DNA from: Datura wrightii
Taxonomy: Eukaryota > Streptophyta > Magnoliopsida > Solanales > Solanaceae
Assembly (NCBI GenBank): GCA_035772735.1
Contig: JASDFA010000020.1
Location: 108,283,501-108,347,500, forward strand
Reading direction: 5' to 3'
DNA: 64,000 bases
Shown piece after piece: positions 1 through 12,717 of the stretch; the first letter of the stretch is position 1; every line of letters begins with the position of its first letter. Below the pieces are notes generated by a model. The model saw only the letters and a list, made by a program, of their open reading frames with translations, had not been told where the DNA came from and did no database searches. The position numbers and the translations under genes are program-made.

Positions 1-1898
1 TGGGCTGAGGTGAGAGCAGGACTAATAGCGGGGCTAAGATTAATCGATTGGACCTATTTTATGAAATGATACAACATAGAGTATGCGTTTAATACTTGGA
101 ATGTGCTTCATATGTGGGAAAGTAAAAACAGACCATAAAATACATAAAGGTCATAAGAGTAGAACATTCCTGAAGCATGGTGTTATAATCGTATAATAAG
201 CATGAGGGCTCAAGGTTTTCAAAACTGTTCATAAAATAGTCATAATTGTGATCATAAGAGAAACCTTGTAAATCATAACTTGAGACAAAGTATCATAAAC
301 ATGATCATACATAAAACATAAGGAACAGTGGGAGAACTTGTCATAACTTACACCATAATGATAGAGCTTACATGATACCCCAACTATCTCGCTCAAGTAG
401 GCAGAACTGTTCCAGGCTTGCTAAGACAAGGAACGATACGTGGCATGATATCACCAGTAGGGACCCCATAGGGTTAAATCCAAATATATATATATACCTA
501 TAGTGCCATGTAGTTCTGAGACCTCGAAGTTTACCAGAATGTTGGGCCTACTCGGTGCTAGACACTACTCCCAAAAACATGCACATGGCTCGTAATAAAT
601 ATCGTGAAATCATAAATGAAATTCATGGGCTAGTTTAAATCAAAATAATCATGAACATGCTTATAATACGTGAACTAGCCATGAAATAAGGTCCCATAAG
701 TCGGCCATAATCATAAACTTGATAATCATGAAAGTCATACATGAGAAAATCCTCACACTTGAAATCCATAAATTCATTAAGAGTTTTTGTGAGAAATCAT
801 GTGTCATAAATCATAAATCATAAATCAGGGCTTCTAAAAATTGAGATCATAATAGAATCATATAATTTCATAAGAAAGGAGATTTAGCCCTAGAAGTCCA
901 TAATCATGCTTCTGACATAAAGAATCATAATTTCATGAAAACTTGGAGAAATCTTAAAACCATAATCATGGAAATCATAAATTTGTATAAGTTCAACTAT
1001 ACCCATAAGAGAATCAAGGAGAAATTTCATAACCCAATATAAAACCTTAAATTTTGAAATTAGGGATTTGGAGAATTTGATTGATCATGAATTTACTTGA
1101 AGAAAGAGTATAAGGGTGGAAGAACCCATCATTCATAAGCCCACATACTTGGAATTGGCAATTAACAACTAGTCTTGAAACTCCCCAACTGAATTTAGGA
1201 GAGGCTTGAGCAAGAACCCTAGAAAAATTGAGGGAATTTGAGGAACTGGATATTCTAATTAGAGTGTCAGGAATAGAATGAATAGGCTAGGGTTGATTAT
1301 ATCTCTAAAACACCTTTTCCCAAGCTTAAAATTATGTATTTTTGGACTTAGGAGCTTAGAAATTACAAAAATACCCTTAATAATTTCGCCGAGAAAAGGT
1401 CACTGCCAGTTATGACGACTCGAACCATGAGTCATACAATCCTCCTATGACTCATGGTGTCCTCCTGTACAAGACAGGTACATTTTCTCTAACCCTCTGA
1501 ATATTTTTCATGGATGCTTCCCATGACCCGTAACTCCCTACTACGAGTCGTACCATCACTAATAGCACCAACACCTGAAAAACCCCATAGCCTGCTATGC
1601 CCCCTGACCACAACTTGTGATTACATACTACGAGTTGTACAATCACTCGTAGGACTAGCACTGGTAACTCCATAGAGTACTATAACTCCTTGACTAGGAG
1701 CCGTACCACCAAACCACGACTCGTGGTGTGGACTGGTGGTTTGAGAAAAAACCTCTGACTGAGCCACAGGTCTTCCTACGACTCATACCACCATCCTACG
1801 ACTCGTAAGTTGAATCGTACTGTGAGAAATCTGCAGACTTTTCTGTTGAACATATTTTCAAATCTCGAATCCAGTCTTAGGAACTTTCGGGGTATACA
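1..1898 (-). repeat. Partial LTR of Tekay-type element Z
   Basis: This is the reverse complement of the LTR at 57765-60034, recognisable from the shared block around the tract that reads GTATCATTTCATGATATAGG in Y. The LTR start on the minus strand is at 1898, where TGTATACCCCGAAAG corresponds to TGTAATACCCCAGAAG in Y. The distal 300 or so bases lie left of the window. Positions about 1390-1810 hold many copies of the GAGTC-centred palindrome, for example 1713-1727. No coding sequence is seen. It could be a solo LTR or the 5' LTR of an element lying to the left; the missing left flank decides. Confidence is high that it is an LTR and moderate on its exact end. Confidence 0.85.
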
Positions 1899-1992
1899 GG
1901 AATATGGGACAATTGGCCCTGCAGTAGATGAATAGACCAAAAGGAGCACTTCCAAGTAACATTGAGAAGAACCCAAAGAAAATGTGAGCTCA
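1899..1992 (+). pseudogene. E gag fragment (linker before protease)
   Basis: A 94-base remnant that translates, with stops, to a segment containing NRPKGALPSNIEKNPKKM. This matches the Athila-type linker between Gag zinc knuckle and protease seen in this window at 38255-38911 (RPRGGLPSNTDPNPKQV) and at 44705-45091. The next expected residues (NAVT or NAIS, then RSGK) are found at 21088, directly after element B, so B interrupts this gene. Too short for a function statement beyond being part of the Gag-protease polyprotein. Confidence 0.7.
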
Positions 1993-3297
1993 TGATGTGC
2001 TGTGAGATTACAACACTTTCGACGCTTAAAACTGGGAAAATAGCATGGACTTAGGTGTGTTTATATAGATATGATGCACTTTTACTTTGTTTTCAGGGAA
2101 AATAGGTGTTGGAGTGAAAATTTTCAAAAGATGCATAAAGTTGCAGATTTTGTGCCAAGTACGAATCTCAGTATAATCCGCACCTAGATTGTACGAGTCG
2201 TACTAAGACTCGTGGAAAAGTCCGGAAGATTGGTACAAGGCAAAGGCAAAGTATAACTCCTAGTACAAGTCGCACCATCCTGATATGAGCCGTAACTTGA
2301 ATCATAGTAAACATTAGAGAAATTTGCACAGCTGCAGTCTCTTGGTACGGGTAGCAATTATGGATTGTAACATCTACATATGACCCATACCAGGAGCCAT
2401 GAAAACTTTAGAGATTTTTGGGACATTGAAGAGCACATGTTACAACAAGTTTTTACTAATCGTAGGAGCAAGGTATAAGGCATACCAACACATTTGTAAA
2501 AATATTCAGAAGATGCCAGAGTTCTCAGTATCAAACCAACTTGATTGTACGACTTGTGGGATCTTATTACGAGTCATACCAAAGGCCAATACTTAGCCAA
2601 ATTCTGTAGAAGCAAAGGGAAGTACGAGACAAGGAATGCCTCGTATAATCCTGTTATCGGTCGTATGAGGAGCCGTATGAGGTGTTGGCTCCAGATTTGG
2701 ATATTTCCCTATTAACTTAGGAAAAGGATTTTATTATTTATATAAATACTTTTTAGGTTTCTTTTACTAAAAGGAGAGTTCATTTTCAGTTTGTAATAAG
2801 TTTTTGACAATATTGAAGAGCAATTTGATATTCTAACTTTGATTTTCTCAAATTGTTCTTGAATTTGTTCGTCATCTTTTCTTGCAATATTCAAAGTAAG
2901 TTTTCTTTCAATCAACATTTTAAGTGTTAATTTATGTATTTGTTTATGAATACTCTCAATTATCTTACAATCATGAGAGGCTAAAACATCTACAATTAGG
3001 ATTGTGGGAACCATTATGGATTAACAAACTAGGGTTACCCAAAGTAATTTAAAACCAATATTAAATAGTTGTATTATATTCTCTTCATTTTTAACGTTTC
3101 TAAAAGAAGCACAACATTAGTACTTACCCGAATTCTTTACTTGCTTGAACCTAGAGAATTAGAGATTAGGAAAAGAGAGTTACAACAAAGACTTGATTTT
3201 TATGATCATTGTATAACTTGAGCTACGGTCACAGGATAATTAATTTGGAACAAATTGATAATGGTTAAAATGAAATCTCTAATAAGACCTAACCCAG
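1993..3297 (+). repeat. B 5' LTR, left part
   Basis: Aligns by eye with 19487-20715 of the 3' LTR, starting TGATGTGCTGTGAGATTACA. A TATA-like tract TTTATATAGATA lies near 2050-2061. The segment carries palindromes such as GTACGAGTCGTAC at 2191-2203. It stops at the CCCAG target site used by element A and continues at 14060. Confidence 0.88.
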
Positions 3298-5584
3298 TGT
3301 AATGCCCCAAAAACCCTAAGATTAGACCTGGGAGTTGAAATGGAGAAAATAAAATTTTCTGCACTAGGTCACAGAATGAGTCATCTGGTGACCCGTGGGA
3401 TAGGCCACGAGTCGTGGAGTGACTCTTGGGGAAGGGTACGGACATGGTAGAAAAATTTAAAAATGGGGTGACCACAAGTCGTGATATGATCCATGGTCAA
3501 GAATTGATTGGAGATTGGGGAAGATTAGCAGTGTACCTAACAGATTGGTCACCATGACTCGTTGGGTACACCATGAGTCATGGTGTCCCCCTGTGGTGAC
3601 TAGCAGTGGGTTTTTAGTAGTGTTCTTCACGAGTTGTGACCACGAGTCGTGGTCACTGGGCACGACTTGTCCAGTCCCTCATGGGGACTTGTAGTCATCT
3701 TTTCCATGCAAGTATAGTAAGGGCTTTTCCATAATTCCTATTATTCTAAGGCCTATACTATGTCATTTAAGCATACTTTTGATGAATTTAGAGGGGTTGA
3801 GCAGCTTTTATCCCTCATTCATCACTCAGACTCTCAGAAGAACGTTCGTAGAACTCAGGTCATTCCTCTCAAGAAGAAACTAGGGCAGTCAACTTCCCCT
3901 CAAATTATCAAGGGATTTTCTTCAGATTTCTTCATTAGGTATGTGGGAATTCAATAAGGGAACAGTTCTTTCCTTGTGTCCCCAAAAATCTTTTCTAATT
4001 TTCTCTATCAATTCAGCCTATGGATTTGAAATGTAGAAAAATTGTCAGATTAATTTCGTTAAGATTTCAAGTGGTATATTCCTCATGATTTTAACTTCTT
4101 ATTATTCCCTATTTCCAGACATTTATGAGAATTGTATCTTGTGGAATAATTTAGCCCTAAGTCTCTGTTCAGTAGAACTTAGGATCTTGTAAGTTGGACT
4201 AGTTTCCCTGTAGCTTGATTCTAACAGATTTAAAATCCCCATATTATTAGTGTATGTGGAAATTATAGTCAGATATTTACATGTCCAGTCCTAGTAAGAT
4301 AGACTCAGTGTTGTCCAGAAATGTCAGTGGATCGGTTTGACTATAGTTAATTCTTGAGGTGTCAGTGGTGCCTCCCAATTATCAGTATTAGACTCAGTTA
4401 TCAGATTTTAGTGTTTCTCTAGGCGGTCATGGAAGTTCTAGATAAGAAGCTCTAACTAGCCTTAGGACCCCAGCTTCAAATTACAATTTTTTTAGACGGT
4501 TACGACGCTTCCAAATAAGCAGCTCTGACCAATCTTAGAACACCAGTTACAGAATCCGATCTGATAAGACTCTCAGGGTACTTCCAGATAGGTATTCCTT
4601 ACTTAGTCTTGGGCCCTAGTTTTGAGCTACAGCTTAGTTGATAGCGTAGGACTATCCAGTGGGAGTAGGACTTAGCACCGAGCGGACCGAGGTTCCAGCA
4701 CACCCAGGTTCCCAAAAATACATTGCCACCATAGCTTATTTTTATTGTCCTCGTGACCCCAGACCTGTGATCACTTAATTCATGCCTTTATACCCTGACA
4801 AGGTATATTTGGTCCTATCAGTGAGGTGTATACATCGGACTTTACATCTAGCTCACGTGGTTATATGTCGGTTATAGACTCTCCCATTAGTCAGTTCAGT
4901 TCAGTCACAAATTAGCTCAGTAAGAACAGTTCTAGACTACTCAGTTCAGATTAGTTTAGTATAGTATTTCAGATTAGTATCTCAGATTTTGAGCATATCT
5001 TTGACTATCAGACAGGGTCATTTTGACTATTTCAGTATATCACTATTTATTCAGTTTCAACATTTCAGTTGGTCATTGCATGTATTTACAATTTAGTTGT
5101 TTTATTCTCCGTGTTATGGTTTCTCCCACTTACTCAGTACATTCAAAGTACTGACGCTTACCTTTTATGTTGTATCATTTTATGATACAGCTATAGGTTC
5201 TCATTCTCGGCACTATTAGCAGATCTCGCCAAGAAGTTTCCAGTTGCATTAGTGGTAAGTCCTCATCTTGCGAGGACGATGATTATTTCTTTTCAGTTAT
5301 ATTTCTTTCAGTTAGAATTAGAGTTAGCTAGGGGGCTTGTCCCAGCAACTCATCAGATAGATGGCTTTTAGACATAAACATAAATCCAGATTTTTAGTTG
5401 TTTTCAGTTGTATCAAAACATTATGATTTAGTTCTTATTTATAAATATTTTATTTTATTATTTTAAAGCTTCCGTTATGTTTTTACTCAGAATACCAGTG
5501 TTATGATAGACCATGGGTTGACTTAGGGTTACTTGTGACGCCAAGTACCATGTCTCGTGCAGGGTATAGACTCGGGGCATGACA
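3298..5584 (+). repeat. A 5' LTR (2287 bp)
   Basis: Begins TGTAATGCCCC and ends GGGGCATGACA, the TG...CA ends expected of an LTR. The first 1.3 kb aligns with 12718-14040. The early part (3370-3680) is rich in GAGTC palindromes, including a 10-1-10 inverted repeat at 3636-3656. It belongs to the same family as the LTRs of C, which share the stretch around GACTATCCAGTGGGAGTAGG. Confidence 0.93.
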
Positions 5585-5588
5585 AACT

Positions 5589-5600
5589 TGGTATCAAAGA
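5589..5600 (+). promoter_or_regulatory. A primer binding site, initiator tRNA-Met type
   Basis: TGGTATCAAAGA lies four bases after the LTR end. The usual plant chromovirus site, complementary to the 3' end of initiator tRNA-Met, is TGGTATCAGAGC, so two or three positions have drifted. Confidence 0.85.
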
Positions 5601-5806
5601 ACTAGGTTTAGAGTATCCTAGGATGTTTGAAAGCCGTGTCGAGTAGAGTCCTTTTCATGATGTGTGAAGCGCACCACACTTATGATGGCGAGGCTACTAG
5701 ACATTATTAGGAAAACATTCTTTTGTTTATACTCTTTATCGTTCGTCCGAGTTCAATCCTAGAAATGTTCTCCTAACTCGTGCTCTATTTCATTTAAGTA
5801 AAAATC

Positions 5807-8800
5807 ATGCCTCCACGATGTGGTAACTGAAGAAGGGCCGGCAACGCCCACTAACCTGCCCTACCAGCTCCAGCAGCCCCTCAGGATGACCCAGTGTCCT
5901 ATGTAGAGTTTAGAGCGGCCATCCAACTGCTCGCACAGACTGTCATGAACCAGATGAACCAGCTGGTGGTTTCGGTCAATACTAATGGGTCCACAATAGC
6001 TGCTCGAGTTCGGGACTATACCCAGATGAACCCTATAGATTTTCATGGATCTAAGGTGGGAGAGGACCCACAGGAGTTTGTGGATGAGATCAGGAAGATC
6101 ACCTGAATTATGGGTGTTAGCTCCTCGGAGAGTGCCGACCTGGCTGTCTATCACACCCCAACACGAGGAAGCATGACTGGCACCTAGTGCCACCCCTGAT
6201 AGGAGCATACATGATGCCTAAATATAAAATGAAGGTCAGAACTGATGAGGTTTAGCATAAAATAACATACTGACAGTAATAATCAAGAAAACGTGGCAAG
6301 TAGGTATTACGCTACTAGGGTCGTCAAGACCACATACAGCAAAAAGACATATACAAGGAATCACATGACCTACTACAACATTTACAACCTAATAGGTACC
6401 GTCTATGAGCCTTTAAAGAGTTTAACAAGTTTATACTAATTAGGACAGGGCCCCGACCTACCTAATATGTACACAAAATCACAAAAAGGTATCTCCGAAC
6501 ACACCTGTATAGAACTCAACTCAACCTTGGGAACCTCGATCAACCTGATGGTTAGGACCTAAAGGCATGAATGCAGCGCCTGACTAGGGTGTCAGTACAC
6601 AATGTACCGAATATGAGAGGCGACTATAAGACAAGAGTTTAGAGATAATAGACAACTGACATAACATAGAGCGACAACCTCAAAAAAATATATCCTAGAA
6701 ATCCACATACCTGGACATATAGAAAGCTCTGAACAACAATATAACACCACCAATCAATACAAAGATAACACAAGTGAAATATATCAACAATCAGGAATTG
6801 CCGAACCATCTCTCGACTGTGTAGTTAGCAAGATCAATACATCTAGGAAAACCAATGCAATCCCAAGAAGGCTTAGACATGTCAGACCACTCTCGAATCA
6901 TGTCTTGATTTGACACTATGTAGGACATCATCCTCAACCCCGTAGGTCGATCAACCCTTGGGCTCAACCCCTCAGCCGGAAGCACTCTCATGCGTTGGGT
7001 ATCCACAAGCCCCAAGGCCTCAATTAGAACATACAACCATAATCACAAACATTCACAATACATTTTCACAAGTAAGGACCCTAAACAGCCCCTAATCGAC
7101 TCACGATGGCGTCAAGCGACACAAACTAATTCTAAGGGTTGTTCGACTCGACGATGTGCCCACTAGCACACGATTCTAACCCAACCTTGTGACAACATTA
7201 ACCCACAACACCACAAAACCAGTAGCTCAACCAAGGGTACACCTATCACGAATTCACGGCTTCATTAGACAGCCCACACGCACGACAATAACACTAACAC
7301 CAGTCTACGAAAATCCTGTCAAAAAAGGGAACAAACGGCCTACACATACCTTGGACGTTGATGAACCCAAGATAGCCGAACCTCTATTCCCCAGGTACAC
7401 CAAGATACTTCCTAAAAGCATAAAACAAACCACCAACACACTTCTAGAAGATCCAATAAGAGAAACAACACAAAAGAAAGTTTACCGACTAGTTCTTCAT
7501 GAATTCGGCGGTAGGAAATATAAAATAACATTCGACCAAGATAAACAACTCCATAAGCATACTAAGAATACTAAGAACCAAAAAAAACAAGAACTTACCA
7601 ACCAGAAACACGAAGCAGTCACCAAACTGCCAAAAACACAATTCAATGACGTGATCTACTCAAAGAATCTAACCCCCCGACACCAAAATCACTTGGACTT
7701 ATGACTTCTAGCTCCAAAACCCAAAGAAAACCATGGAGAGGACTTGAGAGAGGTTTCATAAGAAATATGTTGCTGGAAAATGAATTTTGATGTCCAACAA
7801 CCGACCAAAGGAGATTAAATAATCCTCCATCGCCTTAGTTATTTTTGACGTGTCTGCTTGTGTAGCCTCACTAAAATGCGAATATCTCTCTACTCCAAAG
7901 TCAGATTGATGAATGGTTTAATGTGTTGGAAACTATACTTATAGAACTTTAATTTAATAGGTCGTACACCCCCTAATTCCTTATATATTGGGAGAAAAGA
8001 CTCTAGACATTTGACCTAAGTTTCAAGGAATCTCAAGAAGGAAATTTTGAGATAACTTTTGCCGAATTTCGTTTTACAACTTGATCGATGTAAAATATTA
8101 AATATTATCATAGAGTGACTCAAATACCTCATAAAACTTTCTTCATATCTTATTAAGTACTCTTAGTCCTATCTCAAAGTATAAATTTATTGCTTAATCT
8201 ATATGGGGTGTTACACTGCCTACCAACTGAAAGAGGTAGCTTAGATCTAGTACGACCAGTGGAAGGAAGGAAGACCAACGGGAGCAAAACCGGTGGAGTG
8301 GGAGGAGTTCACCATAGCCTTCCAAGATAGATTCTTCCCATGGGAGCTCCAGGAGGCTAAGGTGGTTGAAATTATGAATCTGAAATAGGGTAATGGACGG
8401 TGGAAGAGTATGCACTAGAGTTTACAAGGTTGTCTAAATATGCTCCAGAGATGGTAGTCGAGCCAAGGCTCACATGCTGAAGTTCATTAATGGAGTATCG
8501 AACTTGGTCCTCAGGAGTTCAGGACTACAATTCTTATAAAAGATATCGATCTCTCCAGCCTCATAGTTCATGCCCAACAAATTTAGGAAGAAAAACTAAA
8601 AGACTTGGAGCGGGAGAACAAATGGGTAAGAACTGGCTAGTCAAATTATGGTCACCAGAGATCTGGCGGATAGTGCCTGCCCACAGCAGCAGCAGCAGAA
8701 GGCTCCAACACCCATTTTAGCCTGTGCCCCTACTTTTCGATCTTGTAAGGATCGGAGGGTTGGAGCATCTGGCTCACAGTCCTAGAGTCATAACGCCAGC

Positions 8801-8990
8801 AACTGCTAGAGCTGCCCAGCTTGCCCTAAGTGTGGCAAGAACCATCCAGGAGAGTGCCTTAAGGGCTAAGAGGGTTGTTTTAGGTGTGGACAGCTAGATC
8901 ATCAACTCAAAAAATGCCCGTTAGCAAGACAAGGAAGATTAGAATCCACCGCTTTAGCAGCTCCAGCATGTCGACCAGCTCAGTAGGCCA
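5807..8990 (+). pseudogene. A gag (nucleocapsid), interrupted by a solo LTR
   Basis: Starts at ATG 5807 (MPPR), but a stop follows after seven codons. The recognisable Gag runs 5894-6103 (FRAAIQLLAQTV, then a stretch ending EIRKIT) and resumes at 8216 after the inserted LTR (YQLKEVA, then a damaged AFQDRFFPWEL). Two CCHC zinc knuckles lie at about 8823-8917: CPKCGKNHPGEC and CFRCGQLDHQLKKC. These bind RNA during packaging in the family. In-frame stops occur at 5828, 6104 (TGA) and several places after 8216, plus frameshifts around 8400-8500. It matches the Gag of C closely. Confidence 0.85.
6149..8215 (-). repeat. Solo LTR inserted in A gag
   Basis: A 2067-base insertion splits the Gag codons that read DLAVYQLKE in intact relatives. 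It is flanked by CTGTC (6144-6148) and CTGCC (8216-8220), a target duplication with one mismatch. On the minus strand it begins TGTAACACCCCATATAG and ends GGGGTGTGATA, so the terminal CA has become TA. It contains the tract around GGCATGAATGCAGCGCC at 6563, typical of solanaceous gypsy LTRs. No primer site, polypurine tract or retroviral domain is present. The 171-codon open frame at 7189-7704 shows no recognisable domain and I treat it as chance. Confidence 0.8.
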
Positions 8991-9049
8991 ACACTTAATG
9001 TACGGATGGTGGCCAGTGCCAAAATTGTTTTTATGCTTTGTCCTCTCGT

Positions 9050-9592
9050 CAGGATAAGGGGAGCTCACCTAACATGGTCACCGGTATGTTACTCCTTTTT
9101 CATCTAGAAGTGTATGCCCTACTAGATCTAGGAGCCACAATTTCGTTCATGACTACCTATGTAGCTGTCAAGTTTGATATCAGTCCAGAAGTCCTCTCAT
9201 AACTATTCTCAGTCTTTACCCCATCTGGCGAGTCAGTTAGAGCCAGCCGGGTGTATAGAAACTGTCCAGTCTCAATTTTTGATAAGGTCATTCCTACTGA
9301 TCTTGTAGAGTTAGACATGATTAACTTAGACCTCATTCATGAAATGGATTGGTTACACTCCGGTTATGCCTCAGTCGACTGTAGAACTAAAGTCGTCAAA
9401 TTTTAATTCCCTGATGAGCCAGCTTTAGAGTGAACGGGTAGTAGTTCAGCACCTAAGGGTTGATTTATTTCCTACATTAAGGCCAGAAAGCTTATTTCTA
9501 AAGGGTGTATTTATCATCTAGTTCAGGACAAAGATTCCATCTTTGAGACCCCAACTGTCCAGTCAGTTCCAATTGTCAGTGAGTTCCCTGAC
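9050..9592 (+). pseudogene. A aspartic protease
   Basis: Chromovirus protease region, with the flap-side sequence EVYALLDLGATISFM. The catalytic DSGA motif reads DLGA at about 9125-9136. It is followed by YRNCPV and DLVELDM, and the segment LIHEMDWLHSGYASVDC corresponds to ILGMDWL of intact copies. Stops interrupt it (for example after EVLS and after VVKF). It would release Gag and Pol proteins from the polyprotein in a live element. Confidence 0.8.
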
Positions 9593-10395
9593 GTGTTTCC
9601 CGAAGATCTTTCCAAAGTTCCTCTTGAGCGGAAAATAGACTTCAGCATAGACCTTCTTTCAAACACTCAGCCCATCTCCATCCCTCCTTGCATAATGGCT
9701 CCATCTGAGCTTAATGAGTTGAAGGAGAAACTAAAGGACCTTCTTGATAAAGGTTTTATCATACCCAACATCTCTCCCTGGGGTGCTCCAGTACTATTCG
9801 TACGAAAGAAAGATGGTAGCCTCAGAATGTACATCGATTACCGTCAGTTGAACATGGTCACAGTCAAGGATAGGTATCCCTACCTAGGATTAACGACTTG
9901 TTCGATCGGCTTCAGGGAGCCAATTGTTTCTCCAAGATAGATCTCAGGTCATGGTATCATCAACTAAGAGTTTGAGAATCTAACATACCGAAAACAACTT
10001 CCAAAACTTGGTATGGTCACCATGAGATCGTGGTTATGTCCTTTGGACTCACTAATTCCCTTGAAGCTTTCATGGACCTGATGAACAGAGTCTTCAAGGA
10101 GTATCTAGACATGTACGTCATTGTGTTCATTGATGACATTCTGGTATACTCTAGAAATGAGGAAGAACAAGATAATCACCTGAGGATAGTGCTTCATACA
10201 CTCAGAGACAGTAAATTGTTCGCTAAGATCAGGAACTATGAATTCTGGTTGAAGTCCATGACTTTCCTTGGTCACGTGGTCTTGGATGAGGGTATTCTGA
10301 TGGATCCTCAAAAGATAGCAGCAGTGAAAGACTGGCCCAAACCTATCTCCCCAACCGAAATTAGAAGTTTCTTGGGTCTAGCCAGTTATTACTGA
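9593..10395 (+). pseudogene. A reverse transcriptase
   Basis: The open frame 9593-9940 gives the RT N-terminal half (LLDKGFIIPNISPWGAPVLF, DGSLRMYIDYRQLN), and 10030-10395 gives the palm with the catalytic box FIDD at 10126-10137 and the thumb (FLGHVVLDEGI, EIRSFLGLASYY). A frameshift around 9885-9900 and a stop at about 9938 separate the halves. The domain order and wording match C (26526-27046) and Y (62171-62617). The catalytic aspartates are intact here, but the protein is not translatable as one piece. Confidence 0.9.
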
Positions 10396-10960
10396 TGTTT
10401 TATGGAAGGTTTTTCCTCTATTGCATATCCTCTAACAAAGTTGACTCAGAAAAATGTACAACTTCAGTGGTCAAATGCATGTGAGAATAGTTTATAGGAG
10501 TTGAAGACTCGACTCACTACAGCTCTAGTTTTGACCGTACTAGAAGGAACAGATGGGTTTGTGGTGTATTGTGATGCCTCCAGAGTTAGACTTAGTTGTG
10601 TTCTGATGCAGCAGAGTAAGGTGATAGCTTACGCATCCAGACAACTCAAGGTTCATGAGAAGAACTATCCAACTCATGGCATAGAGTTGGCAGCGGTAGT
10701 GTTTGCGTTGAAAATATGGAGGCACTAACTTTATGGAGATCACGTGGATGTATTCACCAATCACAAGAGCCTTCAGTTGTGTTCAGTCAGAAAGATCTAA
10801 ATCTTCGTTAAAGAAGATGGTTGGAGCTACTGAATGACTATTACATGAGTGTGCTGTATCACAAGGGCAACGCTAATGTGGTGGCTAATGCCCTAAGAAG
10901 GATGTCTATGGGAGCGTGGCTCATGTTGAAGAGGGCAAAAAGGAACTGGCAAAGGATATC
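10396..10960 (+). pseudogene. A RNase H
   Basis: Continues from RT after a stop at about 10393. It shows FSSIAYPLTKLTQK, a damaged LKTRLTTALVLTVL, then the RNase H start GFVVYCDASRVRLSCVLMQ with the first catalytic Asp, HEKNYPTHGIELAAVVFALK with the Glu, and DVFTNHKSLQ, where the usual Asp of TDHKSL has become Asn. Stops occur at about 10495 and 10726. The tether towards integrase is poorly conserved. Confidence 0.82.
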
Positions 10961-11129
10961 CACAGGTTAGCTCGATTGGGAGTGTAGTTGGTTCATACAA
11001 CTGAGGGCAGAGTAGTTGTGCAGAGTGGATTAGATTCCTCATTGGTAGTTGAAGTTAAGTCAAGGTAGGATGAAGATCTCATACTGCTTAAGCTGAAGGA
11101 GGCGGTTCTCAGAAAAGAAGTGGAGGCTT

Positions 11130-12282
11130 TCTCCTAAGGGGGAGATGGTGTACTCCATTACCAGGGTAGGTTGTGCGTACTGGATGTGGGTGATTTAAGA
11201 CAGCAGATACTGGTTGAAGAACATAGTTCGAGATATTCCATCCACCCAGGTTCTACTAAGATGTACCGTGATTTACGAGATATTTACTGGTGGAACGACA
11301 TGAAGAGAGACATCACAAAATTTGTAGCTAAGTGCTCGAACTGCCAGCAAGTTAAGGTGGAACACTAGAGATCGAGAGGTATAGATCAGGATATTAGCAT
11401 ACCTACATGAAAGTAGGAAGAAGTGAATATGGATTTTACTATAGGTCTACCTCGGACTCGTCGGCAACATGACTTTATTTGGGTGATAGTAGATCGATAA
11501 CTAAGTCAACATATTTCCTCCCAGTTAAAACTACAGACTTAACTAAGGATTATGCTAGGATTTATATCCTAGAGTTGGTCAGATTACATGGGGTGTCCTT
11601 ATCCATTATCTCATATAGAGGTACCCAGTTCACCTCACATTTTTGGAAGTCCTTTCAGAAGGGACATGATACCTAGGTCAAGCTCAGCACAACTTTTCAC
11701 CCGCAGACTGATGGACAGGTTGAGCGGACTATCCAATACTTGGAAGTTATATGCTGAGAGCTAGTGTGATCGGTTTCAAGGGTAGTTGGGATGATCACTT
11801 GCCTCTCACCGAATTTGCGTACAACAACAGCTACCACGCTAGTATTCAGATAACCCCATTTGAGGCATTATATGGTAGGAGGTGTAGATCTCCTATAGGG
11901 TGGTTTGAGGTTGGTGAAGCTACCTTGATAGGACCAGACTTAGTTCATGAAGCTATGCAGAAAGTACAACTCATCCGAGAAAGGTTGAAAACAGCTCAGA
12001 GCCGAAAGAAATCCTATGCTATTGTGAGGAGAAGAGAGTTAGAGTTTGCAGTAGATGATTGGGTTTATCTGAAAATTTCACCCATGAAAGGTGATGAAAT
12101 TTGGGAAGAAAGGAAAACTCAGTCCGAGAAATATGAGACCCTACAGAATTCTAAGGCAAATTGGCAATGTAGCCTATGAGATGGAATTGCCTTCAGAGTT
12201 ATCATTTGTTCACCCAGTGTTCCATGTGTCACTATTGAAGAAGTGCATTGATGATCCAACTTTAGTGGGGCCACTATAGAGT
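11130..12282 (+). pseudogene. A integrase
   Basis: The zinc-binding N-terminal region is at 11171-11368 (RYSIHPGSTKMYRDLRDIYW then KCSNCQQVKVEH). The catalytic core follows in broken frames: FTIGLPRTRRQHDFIWVIVD, TQFTSHFWKSF and FHPQTDGQVERTIQ. The C-terminal part is open at 11751-12179 (SWDDHLPLTEFAYNNSYHAS, EALYGRRCRSPIGWFEVGEA) and continues in another frame at 12091-12279 (FVHPVFHVSLLKKCIDD). Stops and at least two frameshifts remove function. Confidence 0.88.
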
Positions 12283-12486
12283 GTGGGAATAAAAGATAGT
12301 CTCTCTTATGAAGAGGTCCCAGTTCAGATCCTTGACCGTCAGGTTCGTAAGCTGAGAAACAAAGAAGTATCTTCAGTCAAGGTTTTGTGGAGGAATCAAC
12401 AGGTTGAGGGAGCTATGAGGGAAGCCAAAGCAGATATGATGGCTAGATACCAACATTTATTCGCTTTCGGCTCAATTTCAATTTAA
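12283..12486 (+). pseudogene. A chromodomain
   Basis: Short open frame following integrase, with SLSYEEVPVQILDRQVRKLR, VKVLWRNQQVEGAMREA and MMARYQHLF. This is the chromodomain that defines chromoviruses; in the family it directs integration to heterochromatin. The matching sequence in C is at 24153-24500. The frame itself looks largely complete. Confidence 0.85.
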
Positions 12487-12704
12487 GGTATCAATTTTTT
12501 CCTTACAATTCTATTCAGTTTTGTGTTTAGTTCATGTGCCCCAATTTCTTTCATATCAATATGCATAAGTGTGACTCATGAATTTAGTTCAGTTCGAAGG
12601 AAGTCATTCTGTTAGTTTTCAGCTTTAATGATCAGTATTTGAGTATAATGATTGCAATTCTCTATTTTCCTGCGTGTTTTCAACATTCGAGAATGAATGT
12701 TCTT
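12487..12704 (+). other. A 3' untranslated region
   Basis: About 220 bases between the chromodomain stop and the polypurine tract. AT-rich, no conserved feature seen. Confidence 0.6.
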
Positions 12705-12717
12705 AAGGGGGAGATAT
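12705..12717 (+). promoter_or_regulatory. A polypurine tract
   Basis: AAGGGGGAGATAT immediately before the 3' LTR start (TGTAATACTCC at 12718). This is the plus-strand primer position in reverse transcription. Confidence 0.88.

Noticed and set aside
485..500. TA microsatellite
   Set aside because: Only about seven dinucleotide repeats inside an LTR; not notable.
7189..7704. 171-codon open frame
   Set aside because: It lies inside the solo LTR, has low-complexity Thr/Lys/Asn composition and no recognisable domain.
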